The notes beneath the pieces are model-generated. The model did not search any database. It was not told where the DNA came from and was given only the letters and a program-made list of their open reading frames with translations. The translations under genes and the position numbers were made by a program. DNA of 64,000 nucleotides. Origin: Vespula vulgaris (lineage: Eukaryota; Arthropoda; Insecta; Hymenoptera; Vespidae). Below, in pieces: positions 1 through 13,014 of this stretch. Each line of letters begins with the position of its first letter. Position 1 is the stretch's first letter. Location: positions 3,574,501 to 3,638,500 of the forward strand of contig NC_066586.1 of the NCBI RefSeq assembly GCF_905475345.1. The letters run 5' to 3'.

Positions 1-194
1 CTTCATTAATGAAGAAACCATAGCCGTCTTTTTATCAAACTTTATCATATCGCAAAAACTTGAATGGAATCGTCTTCTAACGATTGAAGATCATATAACT
101 AATCGTGTCTAAATTACGAAATTAATTACGATCTCTTACGATATTTGGAACAGTTGTCAACGATATTTATACTTAATACGTATAACGATATCTC

Positions 195-460
195 TACATA
201 TATACATATATATACATACATAGATACATACATAATACATACATAGATACATACATGATACATATATAATACATACATACTATATATGTATCTATGTATG
301 TATTATATATGTATCATATAATGATACATATATAATACATACATAGATACATACATAATACATACATAGATACATACATAATACATACATAGATATATAC
401 ATAGATACATATATACATACATACATATATGCATACATATATATTATATAATATAATATC
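195..460. repeat. CATA/GATA minisatellite
   Basis: Repeated TACATACATA units are interspersed with GATACATA and AATACATA variants, in an irregular higher-order order with some inverted ATGTATGTAT stretches near 285-310. It generates repetitive Tyr/Ile/Met/Cys open frames on the minus strand that are not genes. Confidence 0.85.
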
Positions 461-631
461 GAAACAATTATCAAAATAAATCACGACGGCTTCTCGTTGT
501 ACACTAGAGTCCGTGATTAATATTAAGTCATTCAACGCACACTCATAGCTCTAAGGGTTTTTATAATGGTGCTCTATGGAGGCAATCGTATAATTCGATT
601 GGTATTTCAAAAGATCAACAACGTTGCTCAT

Positions 632-659
632 AAGAAAGAAAGAAAGAAAGAAAGAAAGA
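632..659. repeat. (AAAG)n microsatellite
   Basis: About seven uninterrupted AAAG units. Confidence 0.85.
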
Positions 660-2689
660 TTTTCTGTAGAACATCATGATACATACCGACATATGTAAAT
701 ATACTTTATGATAGTTTGTAACGAGAAAGAAATGTAAAAGGATAGGAAAGAAAAAGAAAGGGAGAGAAGAGGAAAAGAAAGGGATAGAAATGTTTGTCAG
801 AAAAATGCTAGCGATCGTTTTAAAGTTTCTTTTTTCTCATTTTTTTTCTCTACTTGATTGACAAAGTAGATACAAATTTAAAAAAAGAAAGATAAAAGAA
901 AATAAAATCGTTCATGATCCAAAGAACTATCGATACTCGTTGGAAAGATAAAAACGAAAAACAAACGATATAAAACGATCGTTTTTTCTTCTTTTTCTGT
1001 TATCAGGAAGAAAAAGAAAAGAAAAAGGCACGGGTGATACTGTAGAAAGAAACGAGAATAGATTACCTATTGCATTACCGATTAGTAGATTTAATCGAAA
1101 AAAGGTCGATAAGCTTAAAAAGATTAGCAGTAACGATTTAAAAGATTAAGATCGAATTCATAGACTCGAATGCTTAAGTTAAGTTAAAGACGATTTCTTG
1201 TCGCGGATTTCCAAACGAAAAAATCTCCGCAATCGGAAATTTCATCTTGTGTTCCGTCGTCGTAAGATGTGCGAATTCGATCGCTAAGTTATTTAATCAT
1301 TTGTCAGTTTTTATAATCGCTCGAACGGAAAAAAAATGATTTCTGTTGGGGAAACAAAAAAGGAAGATAATGAAGAGCTTGAATAGTAATTAAAAAAAAA
1401 AAAAAAAAAAGAAGAAAGGGTAATACACGTTGTAAGAACTTCGACGTATTTAATAAATGCATTTAATGGAACGGAGACTGTGTTTGCAAGCTGTGTTCTC
1501 AAACGTAAGATGGAAACGTTAATTATTATAAAATTAACGCGAAGACAAACGTGATGAAAATGATTCGACGTGATACGAATAATCGTTGTAAATGTTATCT
1601 ACAATGTAAACGTTTATTCGAGCCATTTATACCTGGCTAAAAATAAGAATCGGTACTTGTAGTGATTTAACGAACATGTCATTACTTTATCGCTTAAGAA
1701 TTACGTTAATCCGTATATTTTGTAAGCCAAGATTATCGATAGTGATTAATAAATATTACTACGTATTACGATAAGCATCAATTAACACTCGATTTTTCTC
1801 CAAATATTTTAATATCACACCCGTACACCCGTTAGAAGCAGATAAATGTCAAAAAGTGACGTATTTCGTCTGTTCTAGCGAATGATAAGGTTAGTCGTAA
1901 AAATTCTTCGTACTATTAAAACGATCAAAATTCATTTCATAATCATTTTGATACGTTTATCATTTTGAGCACATTATGAGACGAAAGTAAAAAATTTATA
2001 AACGAAGAATAAAGTATAGTAAATTCTTTTTTCACATAATCGTGAATAAATCTCGAGAATTATGCATCTTTCACGATTTAATGAAAATTCAATCGTGGTA
2101 AGATATTTGCAATTCTACTTTTATGTTCATCGTCTACAACATAATTTATAGTTATTACATAAACGAATCATATATTTTTGTGATGATAAGAAGAACAGTA
2201 CAAGAATAAAATGGTGGAAAAGATCACATAATCTATCGAATGGACAGAGATAAAAAAAAAGCAGACCGATAGTTAAAACAAAAATATTAATTTAACAAAA
2301 ATATTAGAAACAAATGTTTAACGTTTATATTTGTACGTCTCCCTCAACTATTGTCCTACTTTTATTGTCTTTGAGTACGTGGCTTTGTTTGTGTCGATGG
2401 GGTTTTCGATACAATATGAAGGATCATCAAGTAATTATTTTATTTTATCACCAATTTTAATACTTTTATATTAAAGATAATATTGAAATATTGATTTAAT
2501 CGATTTAACAGGTCTTGTATTGTTTGATAATGTATTTTTTCATTATCACACTTCTTAATATGATATTTTTGGGCCATTTACAATTCAATTGTGACCACAT
2601 GTCAAAGATAAATAATTGATAATTATTTCTAACAATTATTAAAACTAAAGAATTGACTACTAATTTTATGAAATCGTATTTATTCGCAA

Positions 2690-2866
2690 CGCAATACGTG
2701 AATTCATGTCTCTTCTCGTATTGATCCTCGACACATGCGTAGATACAAGTGATGTTCTAGATGGCGCTTTCATTTCCTTGCGTACACGTAAAGATCTTCG
2801 ATACGTCGAAGCGTTTGGTTATATTTTGTTGCGCATATAATACGACTATACAGATCATTGAAAAAG
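2690..2866 (+). promoter_or_regulatory. Likely promoter and 5' non-coding exon of mRpS21
   Basis: This is the more GC-rich, CpG-containing stretch just before the mRpS21 coding exon, and it ends in a good splice donor (AAAAAG|GTAAAA, GT at 2867-2868). The transcription start cannot be fixed from sequence. RNA 5' ends would place it. Exon status is inferred from the donor and from the matching acceptor at 3118-3119. Confidence 0.35.
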
Positions 2867-3119
2867 GTAAAATTTATTAATATATTTCTATATTATGATA
2901 ATTTCTCTTCTATTCTTCTTGATTTTTCTTTGAAATAATAGTGTTTAAGAAATTTATTCCTTAATTTTCTTAGTATAATAGGTTATTATATTTATTTCCT
3001 CACGAAACAGAGATCTAACCTCAAAATCGTTATATCAAGGAACGACTAATAAATAATGTAGTGATAATATTATATCGTAATAATAATATATATTTATAGT
3101 AATAATGATATATGTTTAG
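2867..3119 (+). other. Probable 5'UTR intron of mRpS21
   Basis: The donor is GTAAAA at 2867 and the acceptor TTTAG ends at 3119, giving 253 bases of AT-rich sequence. The acceptor sits exactly before the start codon. This is inferred from splice signals only. Confidence 0.45.
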
Positions 3120-3392
3120 ATGAATTTGCGAAGACATGCTCAATTCCTTGCCAGAACGATATTTGTCAAGGACAATGATGTTGATAAGGCAGCACGTACA
3201 TTGAATCGCATTCTTAATGCTGAAGGTATATTTCAACAGTATAGACTAACTAGATACTTTGAGAGACCAACAAGGACAAGGCGAAGAATTAATTATGAAA
3301 GGTGTAAAGCTATATATGATGAGGATATGGCAAGAAAGATAAAATTATTAACAAGGACGGTTAGAGAAGAAGCTTATCCTGGTTGTTCTTAA
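3120..3392 (+). CDS. mRpS21: Small ribosomal subunit protein bS21m, mitochondrial (mRpS21)
   Basis: The product is a nuclear-encoded component of the mitochondrial small ribosomal subunit, acting in the matrix. The 90-residue frame has the bS21 family layout. There is a short basic N-terminus with LARTIFVKDNDVDKA (residues 9-23), then the core TLNRILNAEG (27-36), the TRYFERPTRTRRR block (44-56), YERCKAIY (59-66) and the DMARKI helix (69-74). It ends YPGC-S. Metazoan mRpS21 is usually just under or around 90 residues, so it is full length. No separate cleavable presequence is evident, which is usual for this short protein. The start codon is the first ATG after an intron acceptor: TTTAG at 3115-3119 abuts the A of the ATG. 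The coding part is a single exon. A polyadenylation signal AATAAA lies at 3489-3494, about 100 bases past the stop. The identification is secure from the motif order; the 5' exon is inferred. Confidence 0.93.
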   Translation: MNLRRHAQFLARTIFVKDNDVDKAARTLNRILNAEGIFQQYRLTRYFERPTRTRRRINYERCKAIYDEDMARKIKLLTRTVREEAYPGCS

Positions 3393-3488
3393 AGGTTGTC
3401 TTCTTTGTAAATATATTTCACAATTTCTATTAATATCTTATTAAATCCTTAAAAGAAAATACTTTCGTAGATACATTAGATAAGATAT

Positions 3489-3494
3489 AATAAA
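3489..3494 (+). terminator. AATAAA polyadenylation signal, mRpS21
   Basis: A canonical hexamer about 100 bases after the mRpS21 stop, followed by an A-rich run. It is a likely 3' end for a compact gene. Confidence 0.5.
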
Positions 3495-6400
3495 TATATT
3501 AAAAAAAGTACATCTAACTCGTATTATCTAAGCGACTTAATCTATATTTAAGGATCTTAGATTGCGATTGCGAGATAATCATTTCCATACCACCACTGTA
3601 TATAATTCTTCATCATCCTTTCAAATACTTTACAGATACATATAAGTATACAATTGACTTGTAATTAAAATTATCAGATCTTTTGATTAAAATTATCTGA
3701 TTCGTACACCACTAAGGAAAAGGTTAAAGAAAAGTTGGAAGAATATTCATTCCTTTTAATGACTTAAAAAATGTCTAATAAAACTAATCTCATCTTAGGT
3801 ATTAAACAAATTAATATTTTATAATTTATGTTGTTTACAATTCTACAAAATCCATTTTATCATTTAAGATCTTATTATTGTAAGGCATAATTGTACAAGC
3901 TGAATTAACTGGGATACACAAAATGCATATTTTATCTATACATTTTATATATATGTATATTGTTTACTTTTCTTAATATTATCCAAGTCAATATGATTAT
4001 GTTCAGCATTAATATACTTCTATTTGAACATTCTGATAGTATTCCAAAACTAAGAGACATTAATAAATATTGTTAACTATGGTTCAGAGTCTAACATATT
4101 AATAATATTCATTATCCTACCGAGCTATAGAATTTCGACTAATAAGTTTGTACTCTGTTTCTTCTATTCCTTAATATTATCATGTAATGAAATATCTAAT
4201 TTTAAATGAGTTATACTATAAAGCAAGATGCAAAAAATTCGAATAAATTAATAATAGATTTTTTATAATCACAGAAAACAAAAGTATTTTTATATAATCT
4301 CAATTACTTTTAATTTCAAACTAGAAAATTAAACAAATATGTTAAATTATAAAAAGCGTATCCCAGAATAACGGGCAAAAATTCGTACTTTTGATACCGA
4401 GCATTGGCGCTCCCTCACGGGAACTTGAATCAACATGTCCATACCGACCGATCAAAAATTTGTCAAATTCTCTTTTACACATTCGAAGAAAATATCAAAA
4501 TGTAAATAGGATCAAAGCGAAAGAGAGAGTACGATTTATAACATACGTGTAAAATTAAGATTTTTCTCAAATCCGATAAATAGTAACCACAAATAGAAAA
4601 GGTTTCAATATTTGCAAAAAATATTTATAAATATAAAAAGATAAGACGTGGAAAAAAAATTTGTTAGAAAGTGAAAAGAGATAGACAACGTATATCGAAC
4701 GTATTATAGTGACTTTTACATTGTTCGTTCGTAAAACATTTTCAAGAATCAAATTACCATGGCGAAAACTTATCTATTCTAATAATCCTGTCGTCTAGGA
4801 TATTGCCAGAGGATAGATACAGCAGAAGGAGGATTCGTTCTCCTCGGATATCTGGATAGGAACGTTTCTACGAGCGAACATCGTCTCTTTCTATATATCT
4901 CTCTCTTTCTCTCTCTCTATATATATATATCTCTCTCTCTTTCTTTCATGGAAAACTTGGCACCACTTCCCATCCGTTCCTGCTATCTATTCAATTTTCG
5001 CCAAGTTAGCGGAGCCGCTGCCAAGAAAACCGACGGAACGTTTTGTCTTTTCTCACTTTTCGCGGGTCTCCTGCAAGCTACCGGGGAAAGATGAAGGAAG
5101 CAGCGCGAAAAAAGATAATTCCGCTCCCGTGGAGTTTCTTTGAGTTACGAGGCGAGATAGCACCGGCAAAAACCGACAACGGACAAGCCAAGCTCTGCTA
5201 CTTTTACTTCCAGGACTTTACTACGAGGAGGAAAAAAAATAGGTACGTACTTACCGGAGTTGCAATTAAAATCAATTAGGAACTCATTTAGCGAGTATAT
5301 TATCATTTGATTAACGTTAACTCTTCGTTAATTTCCGCAAAATTTCAAAACCAACTAAACAAGCAAATCGTGAATTAGAGTAAGTAGATATCGTAGGATA
5401 ATAATACGTTTTAAACTAGTAGTACATTATTAAATTTAAGTAGATGTAATTGAAATTTATTATCCGAATATGTTCGTATATTGTATCTAGGAGGGATCGA
5501 ATGTTCATTGAGTTTTAGATGTTTATAATCAAATTTCCAACTTTTACGTGAGATTATTCTACGTTTTAATGCCACTTTAATTATACCGAGTATTTCAAAA
5601 GTAGGTACATACATCAGACGCGAACTATGAATTTTCATAAGTGCCATTCGAATCGAATGAAACGATAAGTATTAAATTAATTGAAATTCATAAGTACATC
5701 ATCTCGAACTTGATTTCGTCTCTATCGTGAATATTTGGAACTATAAATTCACGATAACATAACGACGATTTGATAGCTAATAAATTCATTCATTTTTATA
5801 AATTACGAGTTTTTTTCCACTCGATATTTTTCGTGTTCCGTAAACATAAGCAATAGCGTACGGCCGGCCCCTATTTGATAAATTTATCATGAAGCTAATA
5901 AAACACGTCATCAAAAGCTATCGTGCGTGGTAATTAATTTGAAAATAATTCATAAGATCGAACACGCGAATTAATTAAAAACGATCGGCCATTTGTCGAT
6001 CTTACTCTCTTGGCTAACCGTATAGCATCATTTCATCAACTTTTTAATGTAATACGTTTTGTTTTTCGGCACGCGTACTACGAATCAATTGTATTTGACG
6101 ATTACATCGACTTAGCCAATAATATTTGTTGATGTTACAACGGGATACTCTCGAGTACAATTTATCAAGGGTTTATCCCGCTACTTGACCTACGTCGAGC
6201 AAACATATTTGTACGATTTATCTTTTCGTTTACTATACGCCAAACAAACATTGCAATTTGTTACCTCCCATATCGTTCCTGAGTAAAACACGATTTTTCC
6301 CGTTCGTTTATTTTTATCTGATTTTTCTTTGTCATTAAAATAGATATATATATATATATTGTATAATAATCAAGGAATAAAATTATCGACGAAGATATCT

Positions 6401-6755
6401 AAAAAGAAAAGAAACGCAAATGCAAAAGTTATACGAACGATTCGGATCCTTGAGTATATCTAAATAAAATGAACCATCTAAACTTTTGCAATTTCATTAT
6501 GACTTGATTAAAAGCACGTTAATTATCAAATTGAAGTCGAAAACTTAATACGATGTCAAAGAGAAGATGGACGTAAGGACGAAAAGCCAATGAGAGTTAA
6601 AACGAGAAAACAAGGAGGAAACAGAGAGAAGAGAGAGAGTAAGAGAAATTGTATACCCTTAGGGGGTAAAAGATAGACGGAGAGATAGAGACGGAGATAG
6701 AAATAGAGATAGAGAGAGAAAGATCTAGTTCTAGCAAAGTCTTGCGAGTAGTTCG

Positions 6756-6802
6756 AAGGTGGTTTCGAATCCAGATTCTCGAGAGTTAAGCCAAACCACC
6801 TT
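6756..6802. repeat. Short inverted repeat around AAACCACC
   Basis: AAGGTGGTTT (6756-6765) is the exact reverse complement of AAACCACCTT (6793-6802), with a 27-base spacer. The arms contain AACCAC, the core recognised by Runt-domain factors. Functional meaning is not shown. Confidence 0.7.
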
Positions 6803-8445
6803 CTCGACCGAAACGTACTCCCGTTCTCTCCGTACAGTCTGTTCTCTAGCAAGTCTGAAATGAGATCTGCGAGCTCGTACTGTCCTTGATTCTCGCATGC
6901 AAACGATCATGGATGCTCACTCAATATCCGCCAAGTTGCGAACCACTTCGATAATCCTCGAATCAGTCAACAAACGTGTGCGAGTGTGGTATGTATGTAA
7001 GAACGAGAGGGTTGAAGCTTCAAGAAGCTAAGGAGTGGGGGTTAAAGAAGGATAGGATAAATCACGCGTTTCCGAGTTCTCTCGACGATTTTCTCACCAT
7101 TTTCCGGCTATCTCTTACTGCGTTTACTTACTTGCCACAAAGTAGATATAGAAACAAACGAGAAAATGCTATTTTCAAAATTGAAATAGAAAATTCAATT
7201 ACTACGTTTCGCTGATACGCTTTCTGAACAAATGATTTTCTTCCGAAAGATTGCCTGGAAGAAAATTATCGTGCAATTATTTGACGATTTACTTTATTTT
7301 ATTTCATTCTTCATTTCCTTCTCTTCCTAATATCTCGCATTTCTCGTGTCTTACGTTGCATTATTTCTCGATCAATTCGATCGTAAATGTTGTAAAAACA
7401 TGCGACGTTTGAAAGAACAACAGTAAAAGATTTCAAAGAATCGGTATAACCGAGATATGAAAAATTCATAATAAAAGTCCTAAGGACATTCGAAAGTAGT
7501 TTGGACATAAATGTTTCACTAGTAAGAAGTTTCCTTGGAAAATTCAATTAATTATTATCCAACATAAAAAGGAACGTGATAAATTAATAAATATTATTTT
7601 TAAGAGTAAGTTTATCTTCATTAACAGGGTAACAATTCGGATAACATGATAATGTCTTCTCGTTTGTTTTTCTTACCCTCGCTTATCCCATTAAAAAAAC
7701 GATGTGCTAATTGAATCATAGCGGACTCGTAGATAAAACTCATTCTTCTTTTCGGAACCATTTATCCCATCGTGTAATAGCTTCTCTCTCGTGTCCTCGA
7801 ACGCATTGCTCGATATTGCAGGAGTTTATTTGTTCGGTTCGCTCGGTGATTTATTTCCGGTCTCGAAAAGCGTGCACGGAAGCTAGCCGAAGAAGGAAAG
7901 CGATACTGCAATGCGGCGGTTAGTAATGCCAAATTTAAGTGGAATGTTAGCATGATACACGTTATGGTGGACCAGGAACGAAGGAGAAGAGAGAAACGCG
8001 GTCTTTATCATTTTCGGCCAAGCTAGCATTCGCCACGGTCGACCGACTTTCTTTCCGTTCCTTGACTTAAATCTTCTGTTTCCGTTGGTTCTCATAAAAT
8101 ACGTAGATATTAATTCATGGTAAAACGAATGACATTGTAAGTGACGTAAGCAATGTTTTCATCGTAATTTCATTATTTATACATCTTATTATCATTCATC
8201 TTATTATTAATATTTATGGAACTAGTTGTTCCTCGTATTTTGTTTTTGTTTATTTATATTCAAGAATTACATTGGTTTCTGTAAATATTTTGAAAAATAA
8301 TGATTAGTCATGCTAATTGTCGGACAGATCACTCGTATACAGTTGACTTTTAGTTGTTAATTCTAATCACGCTCGTCTAACTATGCTTCTCTCTATTCAA
8401 ACGGAATGAGCTTGAATGAAATGGAAAGCGTCAAGTAACATCGAA

Positions 8446-8455
8446 TCTCGCGAGA
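8446..8455. promoter_or_regulatory. TCTCGCGAGA palindrome (copy 1)
   Basis: A perfect ten-base palindrome in AT-rich DNA. The same word occurs at 11062, 14143, 14229 and 52133. In vertebrates this sequence is the BANP-bound CGCG element of CpG-rich promoters; its role here is unknown. Confidence 0.5.
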
Positions 8456-11061
8456 ACGTTAGAAAGTCGAGCAGAATGCAAATGTCGATCTCCGTTTCGC
8501 GCACAGGATCCCTTTGTCCTTGGTAGAAGCGTGTCGAGTTGGTAGAGAAGCACGTCGTAGAACGAGATTATTCGAGCCTAGAAGAGGGAGAAGGGAAAGA
8601 ACGATCGATGGGATGTCGAGGGAAATCCCTTCTGTGTTACCTACAAAAGGTAGGACTGCCCCCTCCTGCATATTGCAATGGAAGCCTCAAAATTACTTTC
8701 GAACTAGATAGTTAATGCTTCGTCCCTTTAAATATTCCAATTCGTTGCCCGCCATCTCTCCTTCGATCCTTAACTCTCTCTTTTCATTCGAAAAGCCGAA
8801 CCAAACTGAAATAAATTTTTTCACCTTCTCCGTTTGAATATTTCCAGGATATTTCCTTTTCTTTCTTTTGTCTTACCTTTTTTCTTCTTCTTCTTTTCTT
8901 TTTTTTATATTAAAAGCAATCCTGCCAATATCTTTTCTATTTTCCACTTCTTTTTTCCATTTTTATGTTTGCCACGTGACGAGAATAAGTAAATTCTAGT
9001 CGGAATTTTCTTAATTAAATCCTATCGTTATCATTCATTTTAATGCGATTCATTCATCTTTTTTTTTCACTTTTTTATTTTCCCTCTACTTTTCATCGTA
9101 ATTAGTGTTCTAAGAATATAATCTACACTATTATAATAAATAATATTTAATATTTTCTAGAAAAATAATATCCTGATTATATGTAGCATTATTAACTTTC
9201 ATTAGTTCAATTTATTATTTCATATTTCGGTATTTTGTTGTGTTGATAAATAATTCGTCATTAAAAAGAGAAACGATCCTATGGATATTAAAAACTTTCG
9301 ACAAAATATTCCCAACGTGGAAGGTGTTTGTGTGCCTTCCTTTATAAAAGTAACAAAAAAAAATAAATAAAAAGAAAAAAAAAAGAAAAACTTTGAGAGT
9401 TGGAATTAGTCCGTTCTTTATGGCCACGTTTCTTCTGCAGGACGAGAGCTACTGAACGTCGTAAAGCTTATAGATACAGAAAAAACTTCTCGTCGGTCCA
9501 TCGCAACATTTTTGCGTTCTCATTCCGACTAATGCCTGCGATATTTTACGTTAGTGATCGTTTAATAAAAAAGTTTCCAACGATATGCAAAATCATGTTC
9601 ACTTTTTACACATTTATACTTGAATATATACTAAGTTAAAAAGATTTCATCTTTTGATTCGTGATTAAAAAGGATTAGAATTAAATGTGATAAATAATAA
9701 TATTATTACGATAATAATTTCGAAAATATTTTGCAATAGAATCCAATTACATTTAAAAATTTCCCACAATTTTATATTATAAACAAGAATTTTCTGAATT
9801 CGTTTACGTATACCTACACGTATTTTATGAAATATTATATTATATTTATTCCATTTCTTTCATTTTCCGATATGCCATTAATCTAATTAGTAGTATTCAT
9901 TCTAATTAGTTAGAAAGGTTGTAGATATACCTGCGTTATTCATAAAACTAAGAATCTTAAAGAGCATTAAAGACAGGAATATACAAGAGCTTTCGTGCAA
10001 GTCTATCGAAGGGAATCGATTTAACGTTAATGTTTACGAACGATATTACACGTAACATCCGTTCTCGTTGGTCCTTCTTGGAAACAAGACGTGATCCTGA
10101 AAGCTCTCCATCTAAACATAATTTTCAGTAGATATCTAACGAGAAAGGAACACAGCTTTCGGATATCCACGTAATATGATCAAGATTAACGTTCATTTCG
10201 TTTGGATCTCTCGTATCGCCTACAAACGCAAGAATCGATTCTAATAGTCAAGCAAGATTGGATTAGCCTCTGGCAAAAAAGAAGACTGTTTCTGACAAAA
10301 GAATTCGTGTGATCTTTCGAGTGTACTAAGAGATTTATCGATCGATTGATACAGTGAAAATCTTTACTAGAATTTTGCAAGGTGAAACGTATAAACATGG
10401 TCATTTAAAAATAACCTAATTGAAAATTTCGATTTACTAAAAAATGTATTTGTTTCATACAATTTCAAATAATTTGTTAATAAAATATAGACATGTGGTA
10501 CGATTAGAATCGATAAGAAAGCCTACAAAAATCGAAAAGGATATAAAACAGTAATACTCTGATTTCTCATGTCCTAGTTCGACCGATTATATGAAGGACG
10601 GTAATATGAAATCATTCGATTGCCGAATAATATCGTTAATTAGTCTGTAATACAGATACGAGATAATTAGATAGATGGCATTCAGGATGTGTTCGAATGT
10701 AGAACCTGATACATGGTAATAACGAGAGATGCGTCCTCATTTGTCATATCGTTCGTTCAGATTTATTCGAATCTCATGAATTAAGTTTCTTTTATTTTAT
10801 CATCTAATTCATTATATTTTATTAAATGTCTAAAGTTATTAATAAGTTCTTCCGTTGAAATATTGTCGTAAACTTCTCGAAAAGATACTCTTTCACTTTT
10901 TTTGCTATACCTACATACTTTTTTTTTATAAATTATGGTTAAATCTATTATTCGATATTTTCAGATTAATTGGAGTAATCGAGATTCTCGTACAATACCA
11001 TAAAATAGCAAGGTTTACGACGTCGGGGTCTTGCATATGCATCTTCCCAATTGATATTCCC

Positions 11062-11071
11062 TCTCGCGAGA
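11062..11071. promoter_or_regulatory. TCTCGCGAGA palindrome (copy 2)
   Basis: A second exact copy of the ten-base palindrome, in otherwise ordinary AT-rich sequence with no gene adjacent. Confidence 0.45.
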
Positions 11072-12253
11072 TTTAGTCAAGACAAATTCGTAACATAACG
11101 TAATGATACCTATATCTATCTTGCAACGTCGTAATTTAATTATGAATAATTCTATTTCTACATCTATACTTCGATCGAACTAGTCTTTCGCGAACTATTA
11201 TATATTCAAAATTTACGTAGATATATTAAGATCTGACTATGTCGACGAAAATTCCAAGAAGATGATGGATCTTACTATACCTGTCAAATCAAACATACGA
11301 GCTTATCAAATCTTTATACCATCCTTCGACGAATCTACTTTGGTAATGAAATTTATGATCGTTATAGATAATCATAATATTTTTACAGATGAGTAGCAGA
11401 TATCATTAATGTATAACGCATCATCATGTAATCCGATTATATCATCCACGTTCATTTGCATGTGCATGAACATTTTCAATCCATTATCTCGGAAATACAG
11501 TGCAGCTCATACTGTCAGCGATGTTACGATTCAGCAATGTGGTATACTAGTGTAAATGCTAATATGATATCTGCGCCATCGAAATAGGACAATAGTCAAC
11601 CCGTTGACCAAAACGAAGGCGCTAATTAGTAAACGTTTCGCGTTTAAGCCTAAACGACTGCATTTAAATGTCTACGTCGCTTATTCGTGATAACAAGAAA
11701 CGAGCTAACGTAACGCATACGTTGCTAAATATACTTGCTATTTCTTTTTAAATTCGGTGCTTTTATGAGTCAAATGAATATCTTTCCGTTTATATATAAA
11801 CTGGTATTGTTAAAAACACATTATGATACTTTTATGTAAATTAATTTTACCATTCGGAGACAAATAAATTTCAAGGATATTTAAGGACAACTAGGATGAT
11901 GTTGGATTTAGTCGAAACGTCGATTCGAGAACTTGGTAATTACGACGATTTTCTTTCTTTTTCTTTTTTGTTTGCTTTTTTTTATTATTCATATACATAG
12001 ATAAATACGTAGAAAAGTTGTATCAGACTCGTTGTAGTTAGGAAGATAACGTTTACAAATGCAAATTAACTTGACCAACGTTCTTTGAGATTCAAATCCA
12101 TGCAAATGGATCCTTCCTTGCGTCCTTCTGACGTGCTACGGCCGTGACGAACGTTCGAGAAGTTTGTAAACGCGAATTCGAATAAGGAGAAGAGAGATAG
12201 CATACTAGTCGGAGGGAAGGAATAAGTAAATAAAAAGCAGAAAGGACGACGCC

Positions 12254-12335
12254 AGACGTCGTTTCGTCGACGTTTCTTTGGCGCCGAGGACTCGCGTCGA
12301 TGACGCCAAAAGGATGGCGTCGAAACGACGCGTCT
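12254..12335. repeat. GC-rich stem-loop
   Basis: AGACGTCGTTTCGTCGACG (from 12254) pairs with CGTCGAAACGACGCGTCT (ending 12335), with small bulges. Inside it TTTGGCG (12277-12283) pairs exactly with CGCCAAA (12304-12310) around a 20-base loop. The result is an extended hairpin of unusually high GC for this window. It could be a structured RNA, a decayed mobile-element end or a protein-binding DNA element. Confidence 0.6.
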
Positions 12336-13014
12336 GTGCTGCCCTAGAAATTCAGAACTGATCGAGAGGGAAAGGAAGGTCGTAAGAGATGACTCGATCC
12401 TCTCTTTTTGGAATATTTCGACGTTCTATCCGAAAAAATTCTTTCGTAATCTCCTGCCTCATTTCTTTTTCTATTCAAAATTATTTTCGAAAACATTGAA
12501 TTTTATCTGTATCGATTTAAGTTATTAAAAGGAAATAGTATCTACAAAACAAAACAAAAAAAGAAAAGAAAAGAAAAATTCGATTATATTCCTTCAATGC
12601 ATGATTATTCAAATATTATTACTATCGTCATAACATTTATATTTGTTATATTTTATTTCTATTACAATATCATAATGTTTTTTTTTTTACTTCGTTTGTC
12701 GGATTTTATAGATTTATATATTATTATTATATCGTCATCACATTCATATCATATTTTATTTTTATTATATAAAATATAAACGTTGTTATATTATTTCACA
12801 TATGATCGAACTCAAACTCGATCCTTTTTTCGAGAGATCCTTGTTATCTTCTTCTTCTTCAAGAAGAAATCTTCGACATAGCTAATACATAGAACGTGTC
12901 CCTTGGTATATCGAAAGCACGAACGGTCAGGCACAAGCTGGAGCGTATTCTCGAAATCCTAGATCAACAACCGCATCCACAAACGTTGCGATACTCGCCT
13001 GAGATTCGGCTTAC

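Larger units (their letters stand above)
1..2690. other. AT-rich intergenic DNA upstream of mRpS21
   Basis: No open frame here looks coding: the short ones come from the CATA/GATA repeat or from A/T-rich sequence. It contains a minisatellite (195-460), an AAAG run (632-659) and a poly-A run (about 1391-1410). I see nothing else that I can name. Confidence 0.6.
3495..13014. other. Gene-poor AT-rich region
   Basis: About 9.5 kb with no convincing exon. Slightly more GC-rich unique blocks occur near 4780-5240, 6740-6970, 7780-8090 and 8400-8700. The frames in these are short, differ between strands and lack recognisable domains. It holds a CT/TA microsatellite near 4895-4945, an inverted repeat at 6756-6802 and two TCTCGCGAGA palindromes (8446 and 11062). 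The remainder is unique AT-rich sequence. Confidence 0.5.

Noticed and set aside
195..460. Regularly spaced repeats resembling a CRISPR array
   Set aside because: The units are short CATA/GATA variants without unique spacers, in a eukaryotic genome. It is a minisatellite.
5043..5279. 78-codon plus-strand frame in a moderately GC-rich block
   Set aside because: No domain or signal peptide, and it ends in AT-rich sequence. The block may be non-coding regulatory DNA instead.
7711..7923. 70-codon plus-strand frame with five cysteines
   Set aside because: The cysteine spacing matches no family I know, the frame has no clear splice signals at both ends, and the opposite strand is open as well.
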